This document shows, in pieces, positions 13,865-27,000 of a stretch of 64,000 bases of DNA. Position numbers and translations under genes: made by a program. The DNA comes from Seriola aureovittata. Lineage: Eukaryota > Chordata > Actinopteri > Carangiformes > Carangidae. The notes below the pieces were generated by a model. That model did no database searches. It was not told where the DNA came from and was given only the letters and a program-made list of their open reading frames with translations. The stretch lies in NCBI RefSeq assembly GCF_021018895.1, contig NC_079386.1, positions 14,039,552 to 14,103,551 on the forward strand. The letters are read 5' to 3'. How positions within the stretch are numbered: position 1 is the first letter of the stretch; every line of letters begins with the position of its first letter.

Positions 13865-14439
13865 TGTGAACAATCGATGTTACACTTCAGGGTTCCAAGT
13901 ATTTTACTAAATGGTCAGTTGGTTTCGCTGAATGCCCAGAGGGACTTTTTTTAAATGAATATTTTAATATGTTTGAAAGCGAAAATGATGTGACAAAGAG
14001 GAGAATGGGAGAATTTATTATATATTTATTCAGTGTGTTCATGTGCTTTTGAGGAAACAATATGGAAACAACAGGGAGGATACAGAGAAGATGTGTTGTA
14101 TTTTGTTGCTCTGAGCGTTAAAACAACACATTTATGTTTCTCGTATTTGAGTTATTATCAGGGCTACTGCTAATACACAACTTTTCAAACTAATTTACAT
14201 GGACAGCAACTAACGGTGACAACCTAATACTATCTTACATATTTAATTTTAACATAAAAATCGATATGCAATACATGAAAATGTCGATGTTTCTTCGTAT
14301 ACAATGTTACAACTTGGAAACTCATGTAGCCTACCAAAGTTTTTGCTGACTCTAGATCATTAAACTGAATTGATGGGGAGTTCACATCAATTTTCCCGGT
14401 CAGAAACTAATTTTTCTGATTATTCCAACACCATCTGAA

Positions 14440-14870
14440 TGCTAGGAGTTTACAGCCATGCTAGCACTGCAGTGCTTTGAGCTAAGTGCTAATGGCATCA
14501 ACATGGCAACAAGCTCACAATGGTTAACATGCAAATGCTTAGAGAGTGTAATCTTTAACATGTTCACCATCTTAGCTTAGCTTATTAGTGCATTTGTCTA
14601 ATTGACGCTACCCACAAAGTGAGTCTTATCAGAAACAGGGTTCCAGGATCAGTTTCATTGACATTATATACTATAGAGGTGCACAATAAAATGCAGTTAG
14701 AGCAATTCAATTAGCTTGTGGTCATAAAGAAAAAAGTATGTGATATCTGACCAGCTAATGGCGCAAGAGGAAAGGTCAATGGATCACCAAAGTTGATTGA
14801 TGATTAAATATATTTCACTGTAGAATATCACAAAAACTGGTAATTTAATGAAAATGTAAATTACGGTAGG
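14440..14870. repeat. diverged teleost dispersed repeat, copy 1
   Basis: Contains phrases I recall from a common fish repeat: GCTAATGGCATC, a stretch around CATGTTCACCATCTTAGC (about 14560-14578), and AAAGGTCAATGGATCACCAAAG. Related, better-preserved copies lie at about 26280-26700 and 27470-28085. It sits between the two plus-strand SLAM-like paralogs. Confidence 0.5.
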
Positions 14871-15849
14871 TCTATTAGTTTGGTAGACTAGGTGCAAATG
14901 GTCTGTGAAGTGGCTACTGTGAGATTCAGGTGAGATCTCAGTGTTGTTCACAAGTCATAAAATTGGTGTGATACAAGCGTGGGATGGAAACACAGTTCTG
15001 AGAGACACAGTTGCGTTGGGCTGGCTGCATCTGGTGGGTTGTTTCATCCTGTGGGTTTCATGTCAGTGTTGATCTGTGAACAGGCCCTCAAGTACATAGG
15101 AAACCAAGTCGTGTTGCAAGCAGTGCACAGACCACCTCTGCAGGAACACCACACCAGAAGGTGTTAAGGTCGGACTTGCTTGCAGAAGAGTCCCCTTGTG
15201 CTTTCATCATCGCCATTCAACATTCAGACTATTGAGCTAAAGTCTTAAATGTAATTTGAGCTTGAAATCCTTAATAAACTATGTATGGCTAAAGGCGTCA
15301 TCTTTCATACACATTTAATGAGACATGTAGTGATGAGAGACGGTTCATGATAGGCCAGGTCACTTAAGTGCAGGCAGTCCGATGGGTTAGAACTGAGGTC
15401 ACCTTGGACACACATCCTTTTTCTTAGTAGTATCATTGTTCGTGATGAGACAGAAATGGCCTTTTATCTTGATGCTGGGTAGTTCATTTCCTTCTATGTG
15501 CACAAGGTTGCACATAAGTTTAGCTTCGGATGTATGCAATTATTGGTTTTATCACACAAAAGCAGACAGAAACATACTGCAATAAATCAATACAGCATCT
15601 CGAAATATCAGCTTCTATCTCAAAACGGTCCAGCGGTAAAGTTCCCATCCTTCACAGCCAGATTCCCTGTACACAGCGTTGTTGGAGCAAAATCATTGGC
15701 TGAGGGGGAATAAGACTTTCTGTGGTGTCCCCCTTCTCCTGGCTTCCCTGGCAGAGCAACCAAAACAAGACTGAGCTTGTGTTCCCACATAGAGACCTGC
15801 CCAATAAACCTGTTTTTATCCTCCAAAAAAATCCACTGTCCACAATACT

Positions 15850-16080
15850 ATAGCAATTGTACGAAAGCGAGGAACCTGGATGTGATACTACAAGGCAAAC
15901 GGATATTCCCAGCAAACCAGGAAGCAGTAGCCTGCTCCTGATGATTCCTCTTGTGAAGCATTGGGAATATTTCCCCTTCCCTACTAGTGAAGCAGCCCAG
16001 GTCCTAATCCAGACACTTGTCATCTCCCTGCTGGCTGGAGCCTCTACATCTTCCAGCCTTACAACTGGTGACAAATAGCT
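15850..16080 (+). mobile_element. possible LINE reverse-transcriptase remnant
   Basis: A plus-strand frame contains SEAAQVLIQTLVIS followed by LLAGAS. This resembles the LVISRLDYCNSLLAG segment of fish L2/Rex-type LINE reverse transcriptases, with the RLDYCN part missing. The match is short and the flanks are not recognisable, so this is tentative. Confidence 0.25.
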
Positions 16081-16697
16081 CTTAACACCACAGTATAATG
16101 CATGCTCTTGACAGAATTTACTCTAGGCCGGTATCTCTTCACCAAGGAATATCTGATGACAGGATGTGGCTTCTTTCTTCCTCCTCAGAAGTTATCAGGT
16201 ATGGATCTCTGTGTTGAAACTTCACACTTCTAACTCAGTTGCTTGCAGTAGTCTATAGATGCACTGTTAGCTCCAGTTTATTCAGGATAGGACTGAGTTC
16301 AGATCACCAGGAATCAGTCAGGAGTACCAGAGTTAATGGCAAATAATCAAGTGAAACAATTATGAACTTTCACCTTATTTTTGTAGTAGGATGATAATAT
16401 AGTACAATACATGACAACTGACTATGATTTACTAAAATATCCTCCTCGATCTTTTATTGAACTCTCTTTTTAGATATGTTCCACTTATGCTATTTCTGAC
16501 ATGCCTACTTTTTTATTTCAGCTTTATTTACAGTAAATGAATCCAGGCCGCCTCGCCTGCTTCTTCACAAACAGAAAACCTCCCCCACTCTCCACCCTCT
16601 CGTTTTTCTTTCCTTTTTTTTTTTTCAGTGCTGATATCTCACAGCACAGTTTGACAGACCAGAAGAGGAAACAGACGTTGTTCCTCTCGCCACAGAG

Positions 16698-19600
16698 ATG
16701 GTTGGTGGTCGCCTTTGCTGCCTGTGCTGCTTCTTCACATACAGCGCTGTGCTGCTTCTTGGGGTCTGTCTCCATGGTATGTGACATTTTAACAGTTATG
16801 TCATATAGGCCAAGATTATAGAATTTGCTGGATTTGTGTCATCTTTGGAAACCTTGGAAGAGATCAGCCATCTTTTGATCTTATGTGTTTGCAAATGCAA
16901 GATGACTACGTTTAAATAGCGCCAATAAAAAATTTAGCTGTGGCTTCAATGTTATTGTAGTAATATGATGATTTGAGAGCTTTGGCATCCAAATTGAAGA
17001 AATGAATTCAAGGCACCAACTCTGCAGTGGTCAATGAGCATTAGTTTTCCTCTCCTCATAAAAAAAGGGTCATCATATGCTTATGGCGCTCAACATTTAT
17101 TAAAAATTTGAGCTCCCCACTTCTTTGAGTGTTTACAACTTCATGAATAGGCAAACTAGATATACTAGAAAGTCAGATATGCTTTGCATTCTTTCGGAAA
17201 ACCAACTGTGAGCAAATTTTCTGCTGCATCTGAGGCGAAGAAACTTTACATAAATCTTGACGCAGGGAGGGGTCACCCTTTTCTTTTTCTGTTGCTTTAT
17301 ATATGATAAATATTTTTGTTCTAATAAATCATATTGGTTGTACAGCATAAGGGGAAGTAGGGGAGCGTATGTAAGTGTTCAACTTGCCTGTGCGTCTATT
17401 TACAGACCACAGATCATAAGTCATCACTGTTTCCATATTGTGTCAGTCATTAGTTCATGCAAGGATATGGTAATTGACTGTTGAGATTGGAAAGTCTGGT
17501 GAGGCATAGCAATAATCATTCATCTGAAAACACACAACATAACAGCAGAAACAAGTAAACCATATATTTCCTGAGTGCTGGTAGCAGTGGCACTGACCAA
17601 AAGTGACGTGCGCTAAAGGCAACGTCAGTGTTTTGTCACTGAGGGCAGTGTCTTTGGTTGTGCTAGCATTTGCTCTGGATATGATGTGATGGTGAGCTGG
17701 CCAGCTCTACTGTCATGAAGACTACTGGAGACTGTTGTTGTGCTAAATAATATTAAAATGTCAATAACTTTAGCTTTTAATGAATGACTACAACACAACC
17801 ACAACAATAACTAACAGCTCTGAGCTTTTATCCTGCTTTTTTAAAATCAATAAGTACATTCAAATATTGAAAACATTGTTCGTCAGTTCCGTCTCAACAT
17901 CTCAACAAACCTGACTGTGTGAGTGTTTTCAGATCCTCCCCCTGAAAATATAGTTAGGTCATTAGTTGTTAAGGTTAGGGAAATGTCAGCATCATTGTTA
18001 AAGGAAACGTGCTGAGAGTTGACAGGAAACAAGACACAAACATGTGCTGAAGGAAAATAGTTTGCATGTTGGCATCCTGCTGGTCATGTCATGATGTCAC
18101 ATTGTGTTATGTCATTTTATGAAATCATCATGTCATTCATGTAATGCCACTATGCTATGCAATTGTTTTATCCAATTTTATCCTGTTGTTATGTCAGATT
18201 ATGCACATCATATCATGTCTCTGCTTTTCCTATGTTATGTCACATTAAACATGTACAACTAAAGTTTGACCTAAAGGAAATGGTTTCAGGTAATATGGTT
18301 GTTTTTTTTTCTGTTCTCGCTTTGAACAAAGTTAAAGAAAAACAAATCTGACAATGACCTTTCAAAAGTATCATACTCACTCTGTTGTGTCATTATGTGT
18401 TTCAGATGTGGAGGCTTCCAACTGTCCACGCATCATCCATAAACAAGTTGGAGACACTGTGGAGCTTCCATCATGCTTACCAACTGAAGGGGTCACCTCA
18501 GTAGTTTGGAAATTTGGAGATAAAACAGTTGCAGACATGGAACAAAGCTTAAATACTCAGTCCACAGACAGAATATATCTAAACAACACAACCTGTAGTT
18601 TAACAGTGAGAAGACTGATTGCTCAAGATTCTGGTAATTACAGTTTTCTCTCAGAGGCGAAGGACGTGCAAAGAGACACAGTCATCATCACTCTGCACGT
18701 TCATGGTAAGATGCTTTTGTTTTTGTTAACTACACAGCCTAATAAGTGTTAATTGATTATATTTATCCATTCATTCATGTTTAGTTGCTGGCCTATGGTT
18801 TGCAGGTGGTATTTATATGGCACGTGATATATGCCACTCTCATTTTAGAGGCAGAGTTGTGAGGCGGATTTTATCAGGTACTCTGTGAGTTGTTTGAAAT
18901 TCTGTTTTGTAATTTTCATAGCTGCTTTGTTATAAAACTAGAAGCCTGCACATGGTCGCTACATACTTGATATCATGATAAAAGACTGAGGCTAAAGTCA
19001 GGATTCTCACCAGCTCATGATAAAGTAAAGGAACAGTATTGTTTGTTTGAGAGAAGAGCTGGTTAGACTTCAATCCCACTGATCAGCCCTTGCATGTTTA
19101 CATTTGAAGATTTGATCTAATTCTTACACTTGTGATCTAGGTTTTTAAATGGTGATAAAAAATAAAAAGACACAACCGTCCAAACTCCTTATAAACAGAG
19201 TATAGCTGTGATTTGATAACCATCATTTTGCCTTGTTTCTCTCTTGCTTGCAGTGAGCTTTGCAGTGAGCTTTGCAGTGAGCTGTTACGGGCTAATGATA
19301 AAGAGGAAATACATTTCATACATTTAAATAGTAGCACACACCCAACAGAGCAGGGTGCACCCAACCACAGAAAACATTTATCGCAAGGAGAGGACAGACT
19401 CTCAAATTGCTCCTGTGTTACTCAATCATTCATTGTAGCGTCACACCATCATTTCAGGACTTTGAACCTTCGTCTCTTTTGACGTGCATCTACATTCTCT
19501 AACACAATTATTTCTTAGTGCTTGTCAGAATTAGAGTACACAACAAAAGTGAGTATGTTACACCACTTTGCAGTATCACTAAAATGTTAAATGATTCAAA

Positions 19601-22113
19601 ACTGTACCATCATACAATAGTTGTATTTTAGGTTGAAGTCTGGGGTATTTGATCTTATGTATAATCAAAAATGACAAGTTAGAAAGGTTACAGCCTCAAT
19701 GTAACAGTGAGTTTACCTGCGACCACTGCAACAAGAGTGAGCACACCTGTGATTGTCAGTTCAGACTGATCGCAGGAACAAGGTTATAAAAGAACCTATG
19801 AGCAACACAGCTTCCTGGTCTGGTCTGGCTTGTGTCTAATGCTGCATGGCTCCACATGGTAAGGATCAGCCTGAACAAGTAACAAACCACATTTTGAGTT
19901 CTCATAAAGATGGGAGAGGGTTGCGTCAGTAGCCAATAACAGAACGCACAGTGGCCATCCTGGAAAAAAACACGCCGCACACAGTTCGCTATTTAAGTAA
20001 TCTTGCACTGAAAAGCAGGCGAGTAGAAACTCAGTGACTAATCAGACAGTGTGAAGGACTTTACATGAAGTCAACCCCATCGTAAAATTTGTGCGGATCA
20101 GATGGGATACAGCGGGTTTGGCGTGGATCATGGCCAGGACCACCACAGCGCCGGCCGTGAAACAAGTGGGAGTGTGCTGATATGGGGCTGCACGAGTGCA
20201 AGAAGTTGTAGGGGAGATGCACAGACATTTACAGATATAACCTGTGAATGCAAGTTTGAGTTCCCAAATACTGGATGAAAATAAGAGTTTTTAAAGAAGT
20301 AAAAAAGAGGAAACTATGACTTGGCCAAACATGTCTCGTGACTTTAGTCTTTCGAGTTTTTTAAAGTGGAAAGTAGTAATCAAAAACCCTCCGGCAAAGA
20401 GCAGCTGAAAAGAATCATCTCTTCACAGATTTGTACAAGACTGATATCATCCATCCATCATCACCAACAAAGGTGTACATATAAAATATTTAAAAAACAA
20501 AAGAAAGGAATCTCACTAATTCTTTTTTCTTTGTGCTTTTCCTACATTGTATTCCACTGCGTGATCACCAAGTTTGTTCAGATTCAGGAACTGCCTTTTC
20601 CTCTTGGTTAACATGATCAATGTGATCTCTCTCTCTCTTCTCTTCTGCTTCATTGTTCCTTCCTCCCTTCCTATAAATACCAATGGTGTGAATGTGTAAT
20701 GAATTTGCAAAGTTGTGCACATACATGTTTAAAGGCACAGTATAAAGCCAAATCACCTGTCACACACTCTCTCTCTCTTCCTATTGCCTCCTTAGAGCCC
20801 ATAACTACACCTGTCCTGACTGCCAACACCACCTCACATGCCTTCAATGGATCCTGCACAGTTTTCCTGTGGTGCACGTCTGACGGCCAGGTCAACTACA
20901 ACTGGACCGTGAAGGACCGGACCCACCGTGGCTCCAGTACACAGCATTACACCATCAGGCCGCAGGACGGAGAGACCACATTCACCTGCACGGTTTGGAA
21001 TGTAGTCAGTGAGCAATCTGCGTCCACAACAGTGACGTGTAGCAACGACACGTCCGACCCTACAAAACCAGGTAATGTAGGGAGAAGTGAATGAACTTCA
21101 TTGATGATGAATTCCTTATTTACAGAGTTTTGGTGAGTCACATTGAAGTTGGAATAGCCAGAGTTATAATTCAAGGTTTATGCAAGATTTTACTTGTGAA
21201 AATTACCAGTACCTGCAGAGTTTGCAGAGGATAGTTTACATTAGGAGGTACATATTAAGTTTCTATTGAATTTGGGATATTACCAAGAAAGCTGTTCAGA
21301 TATCTTTAACTGTAAAGTACCAGACAAATAAAAGCTACAGTAAATTGCATCTTTTATTTAACTGTCATAATAATAATAGTGATAATATTCTTGTTTGCAG
21401 AGCCAGAAAACTTTGTCTTGTTCCTGAGTGTGGCAGCAGGAGCTGGTTTGACGATTATCATTGTAGTCACCATAATTATTTGGGTTTGTCTCCACACACA
21501 AAGACAATCTGGTAAGAAACTCTTCAATACATGCCTCTTTCTTTTTTTTTTACGTCATTATATATTATCTATGAAATGTTACTCATGATATTTTGTTGTT
21601 TCTTATTTACTCTTTAACATCTAAAGAAGGCAGTGACGCAAATGACCTCACCGTGTATGCCGATATCTCTGATTATGCAAGTGAAGACGTAAGTATTGTG
21701 TATTTGTTGCGTGCACATCCCTGTGCCAAATTATCTACCTCAGTTTTGATTGTTTTACCAGCTTTTCCATTTTGTCTTTAAACTTTCTCTGTGATGCGTA
21801 CACATTCAAATTTCCAGAGGACATCAGCTAACATGAAGCCATGCTCAGTGTATGAAACCATTGACAACAGAGTCAACGCAGCCACATCGGGGGTAAGAGC
21901 AAAACATTTCTTGCATATGAGACTGAAATAGTCCCTATAATCAGAGTTTATAAAATTCTGCTAATGTTTATGTGTTTATTTTTTATAAAAATGAGTCTTG
22001 CATCTCATTGTGATACTGATGTTTTTCTCCTCTTTTTGTCACACATCTAGCCCCAGACTGTGTATGACAAGATTCAGTTTAATCACATGAGGAATGCGTC
22101 GGGTTCACCCTAA
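16698..22113 (+). CDS. SLAM/CD2-family receptor, paralog B (two ITSMs)
   Basis: Exons 16698-16776, 18406-18705, 20796-21071, 21401-21511, 21627-21688, 21818-21892 and 22051-22113 (stop TAA) join in phase to 322 codons, 321 residues. The leader (residues 1-26) ends LLLGVCLHG. The V domain (27-126) has DSGNYSF in place of YxC; the C2 domain (127-218) has four Cys. The membrane helix (about 222-246) has no charged residue. The tail has T-V-Y266-A-D-I and T-V-Y306-D-K-I, both canonical ITSMs (TxYxxI/V), which in SLAM receptors bind SAP/EAT-2-type SH2 adaptors, and S-V-Y288-E-T-I, an ITIM-like SxYxxI. The two Ig exons are almost identical to those of the paralog at 9896-13129, while leader, introns, membrane segment and tail are not. 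The gene lies tail-to-tail with the minus-strand SLAM-like gene. Confidence 0.9.
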
Positions 22114-22188
22114 CAATTAATTTCAGGGATAACAAAATGAATCAATAACCAGAAGAAAAAAAACATTTGTAATAAGCAAAGATAAAAA

Positions 22189-22194
22189 AATAAA
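22189..22194 (+). other. possible polyadenylation signal of paralog B
   Basis: AATAAA about 76 bases after the stop codon, inside an A-rich 3' region. Confidence 0.4.
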
Positions 22195-23855
22195 TGTAAT
22201 GCTAATATGATAAAGGAAAGGTGCAAAAACAGAGTACAGACTCAAACATCATGCTTTATCAAATTTAAAATTTTTTGCCTTGAGAGAGTTTGGCACCTTT
22301 CGTTTCTCATATTAGAAATGTGATACCATTGGCAGTGTTGTAAATTCTGTACATAATGAGATTATATATTTCTTAATGTTTGTGCATTTTGTTCCTTTCA
22401 TCCTGTACAAAGTTGTCCATATTAAATTACGTTTACTCTACTTGTGGTTTGTAATCATATCATAAATCTAATTCACTTGTGACCCATTTATTTCTCTACA
22501 TTTAAGTTTTACAGAGAATTTTTGCAGCTTGAATATCAATACCTGCATAATACACTCTTCACTGTAGTGTGTGTTAAGGCAATGAGAGCATTAGATACGT
22601 ACAAAATTTTGACATGATTACAGCAGCTTACATTTTTCAATGACCATCCATAATACTGGTTTTTGTTGGTGTCCAGGCCTAACTGACGCAGCTCAGATCT
22701 GATTTTAAGATGCTCTTTCCTTTGACATAAGTACATTTTTCACACATTCCAATTCCATTTGATTTTTGGTACCCTTTACTCACACATGCATTTAGTCAAA
22801 TTACAGTATTATACCACCAACAAGTCCTCCAACCTCTGACAGTTCTGCTAAGTACAGAAGTCTTTTACATATTGTTTAAGAGGCTAGTGGTGTCAATGAG
22901 TCACTCCCTGTCTGTCATCCTCTCATACCAATCACCATTAGGAAGACTACTATTCTCATTCACATATCCTATCGCTCTGTCTTATATTGTCCCTTACACG
23001 TGATTATTTGCATTCACATATTTATTTGTTTCAAATAAAATATTTAAGTTAAATATTTGCAATATAAAAATCAAGCTAATGATACTGAGCTAATTTGGTG
23101 AAAGAAAAAACCCGGTTTTCCATATACATATTCTCTTAAAAGTGAGCTGGCCAGTAAGGATTTGAAACAAGCTTTCAAAAATATTCTTTTAATGTCATGA
23201 TCAAGAAAATCCACAATTTATTTACAAATTTATATTATTATATTATATATATATTATTATATATATTGTTATGCTGCTGCTTTTATAGATAAGTGGTGTT
23301 GAGATAAACAGATATCGAGGGTAATGATATTTTAAAAAATGAAATATTGATATTGTTTTAATAATGACAAATGATAATATCATGGTGGCAGATGCTTAGG
23401 CCGTGTGGATCTTGTCTTTATCAGTTCATCTGGTTGTCTTGTGTGTCACTGTTCTTTTTGTATGCTTTTGTACATTTATGGTTGCAGACTCTCTCTCCAC
23501 CTCCCTACACTCATATTTGAGTCCAATTGGACTTCTGGCCACAATAAAAGCCAGCTCTGATAACTCCGACAGCTCTGCTGCAGATTATAGCGAAATACAT
23601 TCTTACATTCTTGTGTTGTGCTAATATATCACAGTTTTCATACGGCACAAGTGCTGTAGTCATTGTCCGGCATGGCTAATGCCACTGTGGTGTTGTCAAT
23701 TCAGCTTCTTGAAATTTTTACAGACGTCAAGCTAACTGCAGGGAGAAGGGATAATAGCAGTGTGTTATCACTCATCAACAGCAATCTAGGAAAAACAAAC
23801 AGGTTGTGTTTATAAAGCATCTTTGAACAGAGACAGACTGCAATTTACCTGTGGA
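22195..23855. other. convergent intergenic region, 3' UTR material
   Basis: AT-rich sequence between two convergent SLAM-like genes, presumably their 3' UTRs and a short spacer. It includes AT-dinucleotide tracts near 23235-23270. No complete gene is visible; an orphan tail-like exon near 23551-23624 is listed separately. Confidence 0.5.
23551..23624 (+). other. orphan receptor-tail-like exon
   Basis: After an AG at 23549-23550 a phase-1 reading gives SSDNSDSSAADYSEIHSY and a stop at 23622-23624. A-D-Y-S-E-I resembles an ITIM core, and acidic, serine-rich tails of this kind occur in fish Ig receptors. It is preceded in frame by a hydrophobic run (VLCVTVLFVCFCTFMV). No Ig exon belongs to it, so it could be a relic or chance. 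Confidence 0.22.
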
Positions 23856-24001
23856 TTATACCTCTGATTGAGGCAGGTTGTCTGAAAAACAAAAAATAAT
23901 ACATAAATACAAAAAAGTTTATTTACCAGTGAGGATTTCAGTCTGAAAATGACTATGTGAATTATATACCTTTGAGATATTTCCATGCAGATTCGATTTT
24001 T

Positions 24002-24033
<32 letters not shown>

Positions 24034-27000
24034 GGACTTTGTCAACACATAGTAATCATTGTTCAAGTACTCGAAGCAGCAGAAGCAGACAGTTTGTTAT
24101 GGTCATGACCCATTAATGATTCTGTTTGTTGTTTCAGGAAACAGCAAGTATTTTGCACCAATGTAATTGCTGCGAGGGTTTGGGAGTATATGTGTATATA
24201 AAGTATCCTATATACACATGAAAATTTGATATACCTTTCTTAATATTTTCTCTATATGATAGCATTTGTGTTTGAGCATTCTCAGATGAAATAAAGAGAT
24301 GAAAGATGAAAGAGGGATAAAAAAAATGATATTTTCCTCTTACCTCTGAAACAATACATTCCTACTGACATAGCAAATGCTATAAATAAACCTAAAAAAA
24401 ACATAGGAGCACATCCGGGGCAGGGGTTTTCTGCAAGACAGAATAACAAAGTTAAGAGGAAAAAATCTGAAGTTAGCTTCTCAGTTCACCTGTTGACTCG
24501 TATCTCCTCTAAAACTGACATGGCAGGGGTGTTAGGGAGCAACAAATCCTTATCTAATTATGTTGTGTCCCATCATGTTTCTACTTCATATGATATGGTA
24601 TGGCTTGGTATGATTTGGTATTGTCATCCTACAGTATATTGTTTTGTATTCTATTATTGCATTATGGGGTATCATCATCATCATCATATTGTATCATCTG
24701 ATCACGGCATGATGATTCTCCAGCAGGCCCTTTCTTGAGGAAGTGTCTGTGTCACTGTCTCATTTCAAGACCTTCATGAGTTCATCTGATATATCGCTCG
24801 CGTATCACACATAATCCAACTTGATGTGTTTCACCAAAAGGAAAAACATTTTCCATGTTTTATGTTGTCGTATATAGTACTTTGCTGTATTACACTGTGT
24901 TTCTCTGTTTGCCCCATTATGTATGTTATTAGTAAAACATTAGCCTTGCTTTTACTCTACATGGTGTTGTGTGTACAGCCGTCAACAGTCCATGCCCTTT
25001 TTAGGAGAGTCAAAAAGTTCATGTTCTTTGAACGTCACATGAGGTCCAGCCTATCCTCCGCTTTAAATACAACCAAACGATACACCGCTACCTCTGTGCT
25101 ACATGCTAACCGAGGTTGCCATGTTTTATGGTTGCATCATTACATCACACTTAAATCTGTTTTTAAGCCATAATTTAGTATGACATCTTTGGAAACTTAC
25201 GGACCTTCCCCAAAATACATCATCATATTGAATCATACATCATGCTATCATGTTTTCCTTCACTTTACCATGACACTTTGCAGTGACAGCATTTGAAGCC
25301 TTCTCCGTAGTCCTGCTGGAGGTGCAGGTGAAATTGGCAAGCTTCTGTGTGGTGTTGAGGAATGCTAAAAGAACTCCAGGTTTTCCATCAGGATTACTCA
25401 TGTTGTAGGCAGTGTTGTTGAGAGGTTTAACCTCCCAGGAGAGTGTAACATCTTGATCTTGAGAAGAACAATCAAACACCACAAAACAGCCTCCTTCTAC
25501 AGGTGCACTGACGAGTTCCTTTACAGATGGTTTCTTAAGTCGTTCTGCACGGGAATAAATTGTGGTTATGAATTAGACATATAGATATATTCCTAACCAT
25601 TCAGAAGCAAAATATTTGAAACATGTTAAACGTATTAAGGAAAGTGAGGACAACAAACTAAGGGCTCTACTTTAACAATCTATGTGCAAAGTCTAAAGCG
25701 CATGGTGGGAGTGTCCAAATCTACTTTTGCTAGATTACTGGCATAAAGAAAGGTTGCAGCGCCAGGAGCATGGTGCAAAAGGGTTGTTTCTTATTTAATC
25801 ATGGTTGTGTATTGGGCATAACATGCAACAAACAAGCGCCATTTCGTGTTCTCTTTAAAGGCCAGGTGCACTTGCACCTTTGTGGATTGATATTACAATA
25901 GCGGATCTGCAGGGTAGAAAGAAACATCACTTCTCTGTGGAGCTATCATCTGCTCGTGCACAAAGTGGAAGCACGTGAGCTAGCTAACAGCAACAGCAGG
26001 ATTCCACCAAAAGTCTTGTGTTGCATCATGATTGGATTTAGCCACATCCGAATTTTAAGATCAAAATTTAGAACCCACAAGTGCTCAGTTGGGTGCAAGT
26101 GCAAGACACCTTGCACTTGACATCACTTTGTGCAGGGTGTAAGATAAGTCCCCAACAGTCTACACTCACGTCAGTCACGTCTGTGAGGCTGTAACTGAAA
26201 ACCAATGACAATGACAATGCTAGCATGTCAATCCAGGTTTAATGTTTTCTATTTACACTTTTTTTTTATTATTTTAACAAAAACCACTTAACACAAAGCT
26301 ATTAGTGGTCATTGGCAGTAATAGTTTTGCAGGTATTCAGTCAGAAACCAAAGTAGTGAATAAACTGAAATTTTGATCTGATGATGTTGTTGGATAAGAA
26401 GACAGAGGATCCCCAGAGTTATTACAGTTCATCCTGAGGGAAACATGAACATGTAACAAAATCCATGGCAAGCCATTCAATTGTTATTGTGACATTTTAC
26501 TCAAAATCACAAATATGGACATCATAATGTCGCTAGAGGAAAATTCAAGGGGTGACCATAGTCAGTAGGATTTATCCTCTGGGAACAACGAATGCCTGTG
26601 CAAAATTTAATTGCAATCAGTGAAATAGTTCCTGAGATGTTTAAGTTTGGACCAAAGAGACAAGCATTGCCTTCTATGGAGCCATGCTGCTAGCATGGCA
26701 GAAAATAGTCAGTCCACAGACTATGAATCAGTCACCTCAATGAGGAACTTTTTTTTATTTTTTATTTGAAAGATGACTCATAAACTCTGGTTGCACTTAC
26801 GCATAACTTCGAGCTTGATCTTGTTCACTGTGCCTTTTTTCATTGTGTTGATGAGGTCCACAGTGTACTCCATGGCATCCTCACTGGTCAGATTATGGAT
26901 CGTCAAGTCACCTGATGAATAAAGGATGATTGAAAAGACACTGTCAAGAAAGAAATAAGATAAAGACTCCTTTACACTGACGGTCAGATGATAGATTTTT

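Noticed and set aside
15652..16074. 140-codon minus-strand open frame
   Set aside because: No domain is recognisable. The plus strand of the same stretch has a faint LINE-like trace, so it is more likely repeat debris.
19252..19282. Three tandem copies of a 12-bp unit around AGTGAGCTTTGC
   Set aside because: A very short intronic repeat, with nothing to suggest function.
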